DNA from: Apus apus
Taxonomy: Eukaryota > Chordata > Aves > Apodiformes > Apodidae
Length of the DNA stretch: 64,000 nucleotides
Assembly (NCBI RefSeq): GCF_020740795.1
Contig: NC_067286.1
Coordinates: 15,566,350 to 15,630,349, forward strand
Direction of reading: 5' to 3'
The position numbers and the translations under genes were made by a program. Positions 54,501-62,858 of the stretch are shown here, one piece after another (positions within the stretch are counted from its first letter, which is position 1; each line of letters starts with the position of its first letter). The notes below the pieces were generated by a model. It had not been told where the DNA came from, searched no databases, and saw only the letters and a list, made by a program, of their open reading frames with translations.

Positions 54501-57500
54501 GCTTGTTTTTTTTCTACTGCTTTTGAGAAACATTTTTTAAAAAGCAAAGGAAAAAAAAAAGCAACAACCCCCAAAAAATGGGATAGGAAGCATGCTCACA
54601 AAGACTGCCTGCCCAGGATGCCAGGAGCTGAAGAAGATATATCCAGGAAAAACTGGATGCATTTCCCCCAGGGTGGTAGATATTTGCATGAGCATATCTT
54701 GTGATAGAGAGTCTGCAATCCAAAGGCTGTGTAGTCTAAACAGCAATATTATAAATGTATTGCCCTGTATTATGGATAAGAAACACCAGTGCAGAGGGGT
54801 GGGACAACTTATTTGCATCACAGGAAAATCATGGCAGAGCCAAGTCCCAAATCCCAATTCAGGGACTTAACTACAGCCAATTCTCTGCTTTCTATTTTCT
54901 GTTAACAAAGGGAACAGTATTTCCCCAGATTTCTATCCCCAGTGATACTGCTGAATTTGCTGCCCAGTCATGCAATATTCCGGGTGTGGGAAGAGCAGAT
55001 GAAGCTCCAGGGAGCCATGAGCAGACACTGTCTTATTATGCAACCCGCCCGGCGAGGGTCACATTCAGCCCCCCAGCTCTGCCTGTGCTAGTGAGGCCGG
55101 GCCCAAAACACCTTGTGCCTTTCCATACAATTCCAGTTTTCGGGCTTTGTTCCCCCGGGGCCATTTTTTTTTTTTTTTTTTTACATTTATTCCTTGGGGC
55201 CGTTAAGTCAGGCTTGACAAGTAAAATCAGCCCCCACCTCGACCCAGCCTGGCAGGAGCTCCGCCAACCACCGCCCAGGCAGGGCGGGCGCTGCGCGGAA
55301 ACCCGGCACCTTCAAGCCCTCCGCCGGGGTTGCGGTGTTCCAGCACTCCCAGGAGCTGAGCAGAGGGAGCAGCGCACACAGACACGGGCTGTTGGTTGGG
55401 ATCTAGCCACCGCGGGTGCGAAAAGAGGGTTTCGCTCCTCTGCCGCCCCCTCGCTCTCTGGCTGCAGGCGCGGGGCGGAGGGGCAGGGCAGCCTCCCCCA
55501 GCCCACAGGCACGATGAAAGCTCGAGAAGGCAGCAGGGACGTTTCCTTAGCTCCCCCAGAGGTATTTCCCCCCACTCCTGGATTTCCTGTCTGTCTGTGC
55601 TGGGGTAACTGCTGTCAACCCACAGAGGGACACACTAGGCAAACCATACCAGGAGTCCCTCCTCCCGTGGCTCGGGCGCAAGGCAACTTCCCACAGCCCC
55701 CAAACCTCAGTTCTCCGTTCAAGCAGCACAAACCAGCCACATGAGCAAGTTCTGGATACTTTCTCCCATTTTATTTTATTTTTTTTTTCAATGCCTTTAC
55801 ATCACAGCTTCCTTGGGAAGAGGAAGCAGATAACCCGAAAGGGCAGAGGTGCCTGGGAGGCAGGAGGGTGCTGTGGGGAGAAGGGGCAGGTGGACACTTT
55901 CTGAGAGCCAGCACAGCCATGCTCACAGCCCTCTCACCAAATCCCTGCAGAAAGCTAAGTTGGAATCAGTGTTCTGAAGGAAAATGGGGAGCTCCTGACC
56001 AGGAGGGCAGCCCTTGAGGGCAGCCACAAGGCATGGGCTCTCCCATGCGCTGTGGGCTCCTGCTCTGAACCCCTCTCTTCCTCCCTTGGGAAAGGGCCCC
56101 ACCTATGGGACCAAAGAGGAGCTTTCAGCCCCATTATCATGCCTCCTTCCATGGAAGTTCAGACCAGAGGTTGGAGGGAAGGGATGAAAGAGACAGGTTC
56201 CCTGAAGGTGTTCAAAGGGGAAATGAGGGCACCTTTTCACTGTCAGTGTGGTCTTCCAAAGCATAAATATGAGAAAGCCAGTGGACCCAAATCTAAAATT
56301 GATGGCCTAGGAGCAGTAGGTGGTATCAGGTAGAGGTTTGTAGGGAAGAAGGGCTTGGCTCAGTCTTGGTGCAGACCTCTGTGTTGCATGAAGGCAGCAC
56401 AGACCCGAGAAATTGCTCACAACCTGCATCCTGGTGAATTCTGGTTTATATTCATGATTCAGGATTGAACTCCAGGACTGTGACCACAGGTACAATGTGC
56501 TGATGGCCAGAGCTAGTGCTTTGGGACTTTGATGTTAAGCAAGCAGAAAGCTTGCGAGCAGACTGTTGCCTGAGGTGTTTCAGGCCTGCTTCATTAGGAG
56601 GTAAACGGTGATGTAAAGGTGCCTGTGCCTCACCATCAACCTGAACAGCAAATTTTAGGTGTAGCTGTCTTCACTGTAGATGTCTAAGGTTAGGTGAACT
56701 CCACCCAAAGTGCACTGAGACATTTCTCAGGTTCAAGAATAGGTTAAACAAGTCATCAGAACTAGAAAGCTTTGGTGCTGGGGGTGGAGGAAAGAAGAAA
56801 AGTGGCCTAGACCGGATCTCTGATCCGACAAGTTGTGGAGGGATGAGATGCATGATGCTCCATCCAGACCCAGTTAACACAGACCTTAAAGACACAATCT
56901 TTGGGAACATGGCTTCCAATACTAAGGTTGTTGTCATGCAAAGTAAACGAGAAAAAGAATCTCTGAATCTTGTTTCTTTTTTTTTTTTTTCCCAAAAGGA
57001 CCCAAATGAGGCCCTCTGTATCTTCTATAATCCATTAGCTCCTGGACAAACAGCCTGTTTGCTATCCTCTCCCCAGCTCTCCCACAGCACCACAGAACTT
57101 GACTGATGGTGATAGACCACACTGCAGCTCATGGGTGACTTAATGGCAAGCAGAGACTACCTCCCTCTCTGCAAAGTCCCTTGATACAAAGGACAAAGCA
57201 ATGCCTGTACCAGCACCACCAATCCATGCTGCTTGGCCTATCGACACCATCCCAGGCAGAAAAATACCAGTTTCTACTGGAAGGGAGCAGGAGCAGCTCC
57301 TGGCAGTAGAATGTCCTGCTTTGTCCCGAAGCAGAGTGCAACCCTCTCACCCTTTGCCATGTTCCCACCCGCCTTCCCAGCTCCCAACCTTCAGCCCTTT
57401 CAACACCCACAGTCTTTCCACTCTGCTGCAAAGCAATGAGAAATTCCCTGCCAGAGGACATTGTTCAAATGGTTTATTGAAAATAAATGCTATTCTCTAC

Positions 57501-60500
57501 TCCGGGCGAACAAGCTTCTTCTTTTCCCCCTAAGGAAGAAGGTTAACAGCACAGCCAGGGAAAAAAAAGCTATCCCCAAAGCTTGCTGTAATAATATTAA
57601 GTAAGAGACCAAAGGGGTTTGGCCAGGAAAATCCCAAGTTCAAAAGAATAATTGCTCCAAGAGATTTAAGCCTAAAGCTGAGTCACTAAAATGAAGAAAC
57701 CTCTCCTTGTCCATAGAAAGCAAACAAATCTTGGGTCATGCAGCAAAGCTTCTGTATGTCCTTGTTAGAAAGAAAGAAGAAAGAAGCCAAATGCAATTAA
57801 TCATAGACCCAGAAGAAAGGATGACATCTCTCTAATTAGCTACCTAGGCTCATCTTCCCACTTTTGAAGACTAATCCAGCCTTCTTTTTTCACTCTTCAC
57901 CCACAGCAGTGCCACAAAAGCCTACTACAAGTACCATGTAATTTCTCTCCAGGGGTACATGGCACACTCTCACCTGCAGCCTGTGGTCCCCTAACAGCTT
58001 TCCAGTAAGTATATGGGGTCAAGGGGTAACATGTGCAGAGAGCAAAGAGAGCTCCTTTTCTTAGTTACCTTTTGAGAATGAGCTGTGATGGAGTTTGTAG
58101 ACTCACTGAGAATCTGGAGATTTCAGCTGAACTACAGGAGTTATTTTCAAGCTAGGTATTTTATATCCACAATCCTGATCCAACAAATCAATGACCAGAA
58201 AACACCAATTAAAAAAAAAAAAAGTAAAAAAAAAAAAGTATACAAACATGAAAACATTTTCCAAATGATTAAGTTTACTACAGCTTTTGATAATAAATTG
58301 GCTTATACCTGTTCTTCAGGTGTTGTAAGTTTGCTTGACCATCACCTTGCCCATATAAAGCATTTTATTCACAGCTGTACACGCTGATTGTACAAAGGTG
58401 AGTGGCCAGGGCTACATATTAAGAGCAAGGTCTCCAGCAATTACATTTGGTAGGGTGAAGCCAGCTGGCAAGCCTTGATTTACAAAAGCCAAGCCATATT
58501 TCAGAGATGAAACATGTTCTGGTTTGACTAAAAGTCACAATTCCTTTGCTACAGCTTCAAAGTTTGAGAAAACATGGAGGGAAAGTGTAGTACTTGAGAG
58601 ACAGGAGGAAGAAGGGCTGGAGCTGGTAGCTACACCTTAGAGCTGGGGTCCAGCAGCAAAAATATCCTGTACAAATCAGAACAAACAATTCAACTTCTCT
58701 GGGACTCCCTTTATAAATAAAAGCTGAGAAATATTATTCCAACAACGAAGACAACAACAGACCAGCTCTTTAGGTCAAGTACATAAGTGGTAAGTGCAAT
58801 ACAGTGCAATGATACAAAAATTACATCTGTTGAGGAACTAAGTCTGATTGGTGCTCCCTCTCTTGTATGAACAATGCTGTCAACAACAGTTGGGGAATGC
58901 TAGCCAGCGTTGTAGTCAGGGAGAGTAAAGAATGCAGAGTGGACAGAAATCTTCAGCTTTGCTCTTCCATGACATGGCAGAAATGTTTGTGCTTGGGGTT
59001 TGTTGTTTTTCTTCTTTTCCCCAAAGGAAGGAGATTGAGTCACTTTCCTATGAAAAAAAATTGAAGTGATTTTACAGCTCCAAGTACAGCTGAAGCCTTC
59101 CTGTACAAACGTGGGAAACAGGGAGGGGTGACCAACAGCCAATCTGTGGAACAGAGCAACAGCATCAGAGAGCCTCGGTATGTCCGTAATGCAACACCCA
59201 CTCCTTTCCCTCCCGTTCAGTGCTACAGGCGCAGCCAGAGGTCCTGCAGATGCACTGGGGGCTGTTTCATGGCACAGAGTGTCTTCATCTGCTTGCAGAG
59301 CTGAATTACCACTCACCATCGACCCCGGCCAAAACACTGAAAGTTAGTGGATTGCTCCTCCAGTCTTTCCACAGAAATTTGGCAGAGGAGCTAAGTACGG
59401 CATCAGAGCAAAGGCAGGATTTCGCTTCAGCCAGAGTGGCTGCCAAACACCCCTGTGCAGTCCTTCAGCCTGGAGCTGCTGTTCATAAAATCAACTCAAC
59501 TCTGCATGTCAGGGTGGTCAGAGGGCCGGGCCAAGACGCTAGGATTTGTCCCTTGTTAATGGGAATGCCTACTATCCTTCCAGAGGGATGCACAAATCAG
59601 TGTTGGAGAAAACCCAATGCTGTCGGCAGACAGGCTGCTTTTCCCAGCCCTGCTCTGGGACAGAAGAGCAGCCCCAAACTGGCTGCTCCTGCAGCCAGGC
59701 ACGAGCTACAAGCCGAAGCTGCCCTCCACTGGATGCAAGGAAAACAGCCCCTGCGATAGGAAAGTCAAAAGCTATGTAGTTTTTCAGATGGAAGTCCCTT
59801 ATTTTCCTAAAATTACAGGCAACATTCACTTGTCTGTGTTACACTGCAGGCACAAAATTTAAGGGCCAGAAATTTTCCAAGAAAGCAGCAACCTGGGGAG
59901 TCCAGCAGCATCTTGTTGACTGGCAGCACCAAGCCCTGACATCCAAAAGCCTGACTGCACTCAAATGTCTCTAACTAATTAACTGAAACAGTGAATTCTC
60001 TCCCACTACTGATTTTTCTATAAACCAGCGACTGATGCACACACTGGAAAGTGAAACTAGATGAATTTTTGTTAGGTAGCAATGCTGCTTAGGTGTTGAT
60101 GTTGAAATATGGGCATACAACCAACGATTGAGCTGAGAACTGAGGTAACCTTTACTTGTAGACAATCCAGTCACCATATTTGATGAAAAACAATACTAAT
60201 TAATAAAATAGTCACTCTAGCAGCAACATCTATAAATACTTTTAAATCCGGAATTAATTAATATGTACATCCCTGATTTTCATTTTATTTAAACACACAA
60301 CAACTACAAAACAGAACTTCCTAGCCAGCCTCAGACCAATTAAGCCAACACAGAACAGGCACCAACTACAAATTTCAAGTGAGAGGAATAAAATTCCTGA
60401 GATTTTCTGCAGCAGTTAATTTAGCCCAACATTGCCAAGGTTCAGCAGCAAACAGAATTTTCAAGGGCTACTCCATAAGGTGGCAAGGCTAAAGTCTTCT

Positions 60501-62858
60501 AGTTAAAGTTTACAGAGAGCTGAGATGCAAAGAAGCATCACTGCAGCACCTGAATGCATGTGGTCACACAACAGGGTTCAGAGAAGAATGCATGATGCCC
60601 AACACCTTAACTGAATGTGCACTATGCAAAATGCCCAGGTGTCATAGCCCTGCAGTGCTTATGGCACTTGGAAAAGGATAATGAAAAAAATCAAGGTTAT
60701 TTGGTTTGGCTGCCTTAAGCTCGGGAAGAAATCATTTAATGAGCTACCAGTGCTGTACAAATGAAGGGAGTTGGTGCATGGGATGGTAGGGTGGCCCTGG
60801 GCTGCTGTGATGGTGACAGGATGCTTGCAGGGACACGTCATGGACACTGACACTTGCCAGCAACACTGATCCCTTCCAGGACAAGCCCAGTTCCTGAAAG
60901 CTGGAGCTTCCCCTAAGGATTTTTAACCTCTCCCCAATGCTGTAGAGCAGCCATAATGCTTGCAAAGGTTGAAAAAAGTCCTTTCCATTCTGACCCGAAT
61001 CTGCAGAAGCAAGTGTCCATAATAAAGCAATTAGAGAAACAGAAACACTGAAAAGTTCACAAGGGATATTTTTTTTTTCCCCCTCTCCAGAGAAAAGCTG
61101 TGGAATCTTCCATAAAGATTACAGCACTTCCCTGCCTGCAAAGGTCTCTGACACACCTCACTTCCTTTACTAAGAGGGAACAGAGACCAGTGAATTCAGT
61201 AAAATCAGGCATTTCTTTCGTATTGCAGCACACAAGAGAAAGTGGCAGCCTGCTTTGACATGCCAGGCTGTGGAGAGCACACAGGGAAGGGGCAGGCATG
61301 TGCTTCATCTTGCTGTGACAGGGCTAGACCTCCTCACTCTTTTCCTCTCACTGTCCTAAACTTCCTTTCTCCTTTCCCGGGGTCTTATGCTCACTGAGCA
61401 TCCCCAAGCCTACTGATTTTCCCACAAGTTTCACAGTGCTCACGATTTCCATTTCTCAGTTGCTCGACCCTGTTTCTTAAAAGCAAGTGATGGAATATGT
61501 GCTGCTTTTCAGCACACTCAGCTCCAAAGAGAAGACAACCAGGAGACAGACAGACTCAATTTCTCACTTCAGTTTGTTTTTATATCAACTTAGATAGAAA
61601 GAAAATGAGATTTTTAACAAGGTCACTCGAAAAACAGTGGGAGTAGTTCTTTGTAGAGGTATGGAAAGCAGAAATGTTGAGTTCTGGTATGATCCTCTAC
61701 TGCCACCAGCAGTAAGATATCACTAAATGCTGGCAGGGAGCAAAACAATCCTTAGCTGCTCTCTCAATATTTGCAACACCACCAACAGCAAACAAAGGAG
61801 CCACTCACCCAAATTTGGTGGAGAGGACACCTCCCAGGGCAGAGCCAATGATGATGGCTACTCCAAAGCAAAGACCCAGTTTCCCCAAAGCATCAGCGCG
61901 TTGAGAAGGAGAAGTCAGGTCTGTAATAAGCTTCTGAGCACCTGCAGGGAAACAAATCACTTGAAAGAAGCTTGCCATGGGTTCTGAGCAACAGGTATAA
62001 ATCTTTAGGCCACAGAAGCAGTGCCTGCCACAAAATGGTCCTTGCAACCCCAGGGCAAATGCTCATACACACCACAGAGTGGAACTGGTTCAGCCCATCA
62101 GCTGTAGGAAACAAAAGGCTCAAACCACTCAGATAAACTACTTTGCAAGTGGTGAGAGGAGGCTTAAAACTCTATCAACTTGAGTCCTCTTGCATGAGTT
62201 ACATTGACTTCTGGTAGCTGAAGGCTGCTGTATGGATTATACTGGAAACATCTAGGAAAGGCCAACTAAAGCAGAACAGCTTGATGGGTAACAGAAGGTG
62301 TTTTTGTAACCAACATTTGGACTAATATGTTCATTTAACAAGGAGAAAGGGAAAAGCTCTCTGACAAAACATCCTGGTTGCAAGAAATCAGCTGAGAAGT
62401 TTGGGATAGCACTGCAGCCAGCAAGTACTCATCACCTGTATCTGGATAGTGAAGTCCAGTAAATTTGCTGAGGAACATACACAAGGATGAACCTGGGGCT
62501 ACAGGCTACCTGGCCTTGCTTTCCTGCTGCTTCCCATAACCAATATACCTGCTGCTTCATGTTCTCAGTCTTTCACCTGTGATAACCATGAAATGTTCCT
62601 TCTGCCTTCCTTCATTCTGTTGAGCTTGTTGACTTCCGTCAACATGAGCAAAAAGAGAGGAATCAGGCAATAAATGCAATTTGGAAAGTCACCCAGCTCT
62701 GACCAACCTTACCTGGTAGCCCATGCATGAACACTGCTGGCAGCCTAGAGAGAAAGAGGAGGGGGATGCTGGTGGAGATGGACATGAGCAGGAAGAAGGC
62801 ACTTCCAGATGCACAGGAGAGAACTAAGGCAGCTCGGGTCCCAAATTGGTCTGCAAAC
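3529..62858 (-). CDS. SLC22A18: Solute carrier family 22 member 18 (SLC22A18, TSSC5/ORCTL2), 5'-partial, 8 exons in window
   Basis: A 12-helix major facilitator superfamily transporter, known in mammals as an organic-cation/proton antiporter-like membrane protein. Eight exons give 338 complete residues plus a split first codon, equivalent to about residue 81 onward of the 424-residue human protein. All phases join cleanly: 62713-62858, 61809-61941, 28556-28671, 27972-28082, 22802-22902, 12936-13037, 9087-9207, 3575-3762. The first residues ([16 protein letters not shown]) are MFS motif A between helices 2 and 3. Other diagnostic segments are [40 protein letters not shown] and [12 protein letters not shown]. 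No frame break occurs in any exon. The N-terminal exon(s), promoter and helices 1-2 lie beyond 64000. The gene spans over 59 kb, mostly because of a 33-kb intron. Confidence 0.96.
3575..3762 (-). CDS. SLC22A18: SLC22A18 terminal coding exon (helices 11-12, stop)
   Basis: Acceptor CTCTCCTAG, phase 1. It encodes [31 protein letters not shown], a final hydrophobic helix and the basic tail ending ELRSQ. The stop codon TAA is at 3575-3577. Open frame continues upstream of the acceptor, so reading the whole open frame would add false residues. Confidence 0.96.
3763..9086 (-). other. SLC22A18: SLC22A18 last intron
   Basis: 5.3 kb, GT-AG. It contains the CTTTC array at 5306-5560, a T-rich tract at 8720-8752, a small CpG-rich patch at about 7230-7420, and a 17-bp direct repeat (4764-4780 and 5214-5230). 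The rest is unique sequence with no gene I recognise. Confidence 0.85.
5306..5572. repeat. Perfect (CTTTC)n microsatellite with a poly-T end
   Basis: Forty-nine uninterrupted CTTTC units run from 5311 to 5555, with partial units at each side, followed by a run of T to 5572. The long open frames read across it on both strands (repeats of FLSFP or ERKGK) are artefacts of the pentamer. Confidence 0.99.
9087..9207 (-). CDS. SLC22A18: SLC22A18 exon (helix 10)
   Basis: Acceptor CCTGTCCCGTAG; donor ACAG|GTAAGA. Phase 0 in, phase 1 out. It encodes [20 protein letters not shown] and [19 protein letters not shown]. Confidence 0.95.
9208..12935 (-). other. SLC22A18: SLC22A18 intron
   Basis: 3.7 kb, GT-AG. 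It holds an AT-rich, non-repetitive block with several ATTA cores (about 9590-9850), a short CATCT repeat (about 12045-12062) and a poly-T tract (12720-12734). No coding sequence recognised. Confidence 0.85.
12936..13037 (-). CDS. SLC22A18: SLC22A18 exon (second motif-A-like loop, helix 9)
   Basis: Acceptor CTTTCCCAG; donor CATG|GTAAGA. In-frame 102-bp exon (phase 0 both ends), so its skipping would keep the frame. It encodes [20 protein letters not shown] and [14 protein letters not shown]. Confidence 0.95.
13038..22801 (-). other. SLC22A18: SLC22A18 intron
   Basis: 9.8 kb, GT-AG. It includes poly-T (13156-13173), poly-A (17337-17351), an AT-rich stretch (17815-17855) and the GGAAA array at 20655-20750. 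A pair of overlapping open frames at 16416-16968 has no recognisable match. Otherwise unique sequence. Confidence 0.85.
20655..20750. repeat. (GGAAA)n microsatellite
   Basis: Purine-only stretch that becomes a regular AAGGA/GGAAA pentamer from about 20685 to 20750, with slightly irregular units at its left end. The motif is the reverse complement of the CTTTC array in the last intron. Confidence 0.97.
22802..22902 (-). CDS. SLC22A18: SLC22A18 exon (helices 7-8)
   Basis: Acceptor CCCTCCCTCTAG; donor AATG|GTAATT, the weakest donor of the set. Phase 1 in, phase 0 out. It encodes [20 protein letters not shown] and [13 protein letters not shown], very close to the mammalian protein. Confidence 0.95.
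22903..27971 (-). other. SLC22A18: SLC22A18 intron
   Basis: 5.1 kb, GT-AG. Mostly unique sequence with a poly-A run at 25257-25271 and an AT-rich block around 26760-26930. No coding or transposon match seen. Confidence 0.85.
27972..28082 (-). CDS. SLC22A18: SLC22A18 exon (central loop to helix 7)
   Basis: Acceptor TTTTCTGTAG precedes 28082; donor GCAG|GTAAAT follows 27972. Phase 1 in, phase 1 out. It encodes [20 protein letters not shown] and [14 protein letters not shown] second AG ten bases into the exon could serve as an alternative acceptor, but only the chosen one joins in frame to the preceding exon. Confidence 0.88.
28083..28555 (-). other. SLC22A18: SLC22A18 short intron
   Basis: 473 bp, GT-AG, phase 1. 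No repeat or other feature seen. Confidence 0.85.
28556..28671 (-). CDS. SLC22A18: SLC22A18 exon (helix 6 and start of central loop)
   Basis: Acceptor TTCTGTTTGCAG and donor CACA|GTAAGT. Phase 2 in, phase 1 out. It encodes [20 protein letters not shown], then a hydrophilic segment ([13 protein letters not shown]) that begins the central cytoplasmic loop. Sequence conservation with mammals is low here, but length and phase fit. Confidence 0.85.
29908..30420 (+). mobile_element. Truncated ERVL-type LTR
   Basis: It begins TGTCCTGGTTTAAAC and contains segments I know from avian ERVL LTRs: a GACCAAAATTGACCAAAG-like stretch around 30170, an AT-rich TATA zone (about 30340-30358) and CTAAAGCTGTGTAGCTTAGT (30390-30409, a decayed ATTAAA signal region). 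The expected terminal ...CA and a target duplication are not found, so the 3' end is probably missing. No retroviral gene flanks it. Family assignment is from memory. Confidence 0.72.
30851..30876. repeat. Short TACA/CA dinucleotide-type repeat
   Basis: Alternating pyrimidine-purine run (TATACATACATACACACACA) within the large intron. It is short enough to be of low polymorphism. Confidence 0.85.
32505..32550. repeat. (GTT)n followed by (GT)n
   Basis: Eight or so GTT units (about 32513-32536) followed by TTTTTGTGTGTGTG. An ordinary compound microsatellite. Confidence 0.9.
36955..37110. other. Small CpG-rich patch
   Basis: About 150 bp with roughly a dozen CpGs in an otherwise CpG-poor intron, just left of a CR1 copy. 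It is too short for a standard CpG island and no exon is recognised in it. Confidence 0.4.
37235..37668 (-). mobile_element. CR1 LINE, 3' fragment
   Basis: The 3' terminus is the typical CR1 octamer-like repeat (TTCTGTGATTCTGTGATG read on the - strand, 37235-37252), followed by the conserved 3' UTR. The - strand frame then gives the end of the reverse transcriptase [38 protein letters not shown] and [12 protein letters not shown]. The element is 5'-truncated near 37668, as nearly all CR1 copies are. It lies in the same orientation as SLC22A18. Frame breaks near the C-terminus mark it as inactive. Confidence 0.96.
38050..38965 (+). mobile_element. Ancient, highly diverged CR1/L3-type LINE fragment
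   Basis: Translating the + strand across several frames gives an eroded reverse transcriptase. [20 protein letters not shown] (about 38075) fits the GVPQGSVLGP...LFxxFINDL motif. [10 protein letters not shown] (about 38167) fits the FADDTKL catalytic motif. HQHFECLQSWS appears around 38515, and the C-terminal NRHKERLD...SIEGY (about 38885-38940) fits the 'KRGLDxxLEDKSIEGY' end. Many stops and shifts make it long dead. The left boundary is uncertain. Confidence 0.72.
47399..48399 (+). mobile_element. Complete solo LTR (ERVL-type) with 5-bp target-site duplication
   Basis: The LTR is 47404-48394 (991 bp). It starts TGTTCTGGTTTG and ends AAACCACGACA, an ending I recognise from avian ERVL LTRs. 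Identical AGAGG copies flank it at 47399-47403 and 48395-48399, so it is an intact insertion later reduced to one LTR by recombination. ATTAAA at 48210-48215 followed by a T-rich run fits a polyadenylation signal in + orientation. No gag, pol or env remains. It lies antisense to SLC22A18. Open frames inside it (e.g. 47513-48061 on the - strand) are incidental. Confidence 0.92.
51155..51905 (-). mobile_element. CR1 LINE, 3' fragment with internal deletion
   Basis: Read on the - strand it gives [20 protein letters not shown], then [80 protein letters not shown] and [20 protein letters not shown]: the C-terminal part of the CR1 reverse transcriptase. A small deletion and frameshift occurs at about 51650-51662, where the usual residues between VILP and VRPHLE are missing. 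The 3' UTR ends near 51155. The element is 5'-truncated and inactive, in the same orientation as SLC22A18. Confidence 0.95.
55025..55550. promoter_or_regulatory. Isolated intronic CpG island
   Basis: By hand count about 30 CpGs occur in roughly 520 bp, against a CpG-poor background of tens of kilobases on either side. A 19-nt T run sits inside at 55164-55182. It is about 6.3 kb downstream of the 61809-61941 exon in the gene's direction. Long open frames on both strands here reflect GC richness; none resembles a known protein. It could be a promoter of an alternative or antisense transcript, or a CpG-rich enhancer. Confidence 0.7.
58209..58240. repeat. Interrupted poly-A tract
   Basis: Two A runs (13 and 12 nt) separated by GT. 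No retroposon body is recognised next to it. Confidence 0.85.
61809..61941 (-). CDS. SLC22A18: SLC22A18 exon (helix 5)
   Basis: Acceptor TTTCCCTGCAG and donor TTTGG|GTGAGT. Phase 1 in, phase 2 out. It encodes [20 protein letters not shown] followed by the helix-5 segment [17 protein letters not shown], among the best conserved parts of the protein. Confidence 0.95.
61942..62712 (-). other. SLC22A18: SLC22A18 intron
   Basis: 771 bp, GT-AG, phase 1. No repeat or other feature seen. Confidence 0.88.
62713..62858 (-). CDS. SLC22A18: SLC22A18 exon (MFS motif A, helices 3-4)
   Basis: Acceptor TTCTGTACCAG precedes 62858; donor CCAG|GTAAGG follows 62713. It enters in phase 2, so the first base completes an Arg codon, and leaves in phase 1. 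It encodes [14 protein letters not shown], then a hydrophobic helix and [14 protein letters not shown]. It is the most upstream exon in the window. Confidence 0.95.

Larger units (their letters stand above)
28672..61808 (-). other. SLC22A18: SLC22A18 33-kb intron
   Basis: A phase 2 intron, bounded by donor TTTGG|GTGAGT at its right end and acceptor TCTGTTTGCAG at its left end. It carries two LTR elements, three CR1 fragments, several simple repeats and an isolated CpG island. No protein-coding exon of SLC22A18 or another gene was recognised inside it. Confidence 0.85.

Noticed and set aside
54755..55744. 329-residue + strand open frame, the longest in the window
   Set aside because: It begins in ordinary intron sequence, crosses a poly-T run translated as poly-Phe, and depends on CpG-island composition. 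It has no recognisable domain and no clear gene structure.
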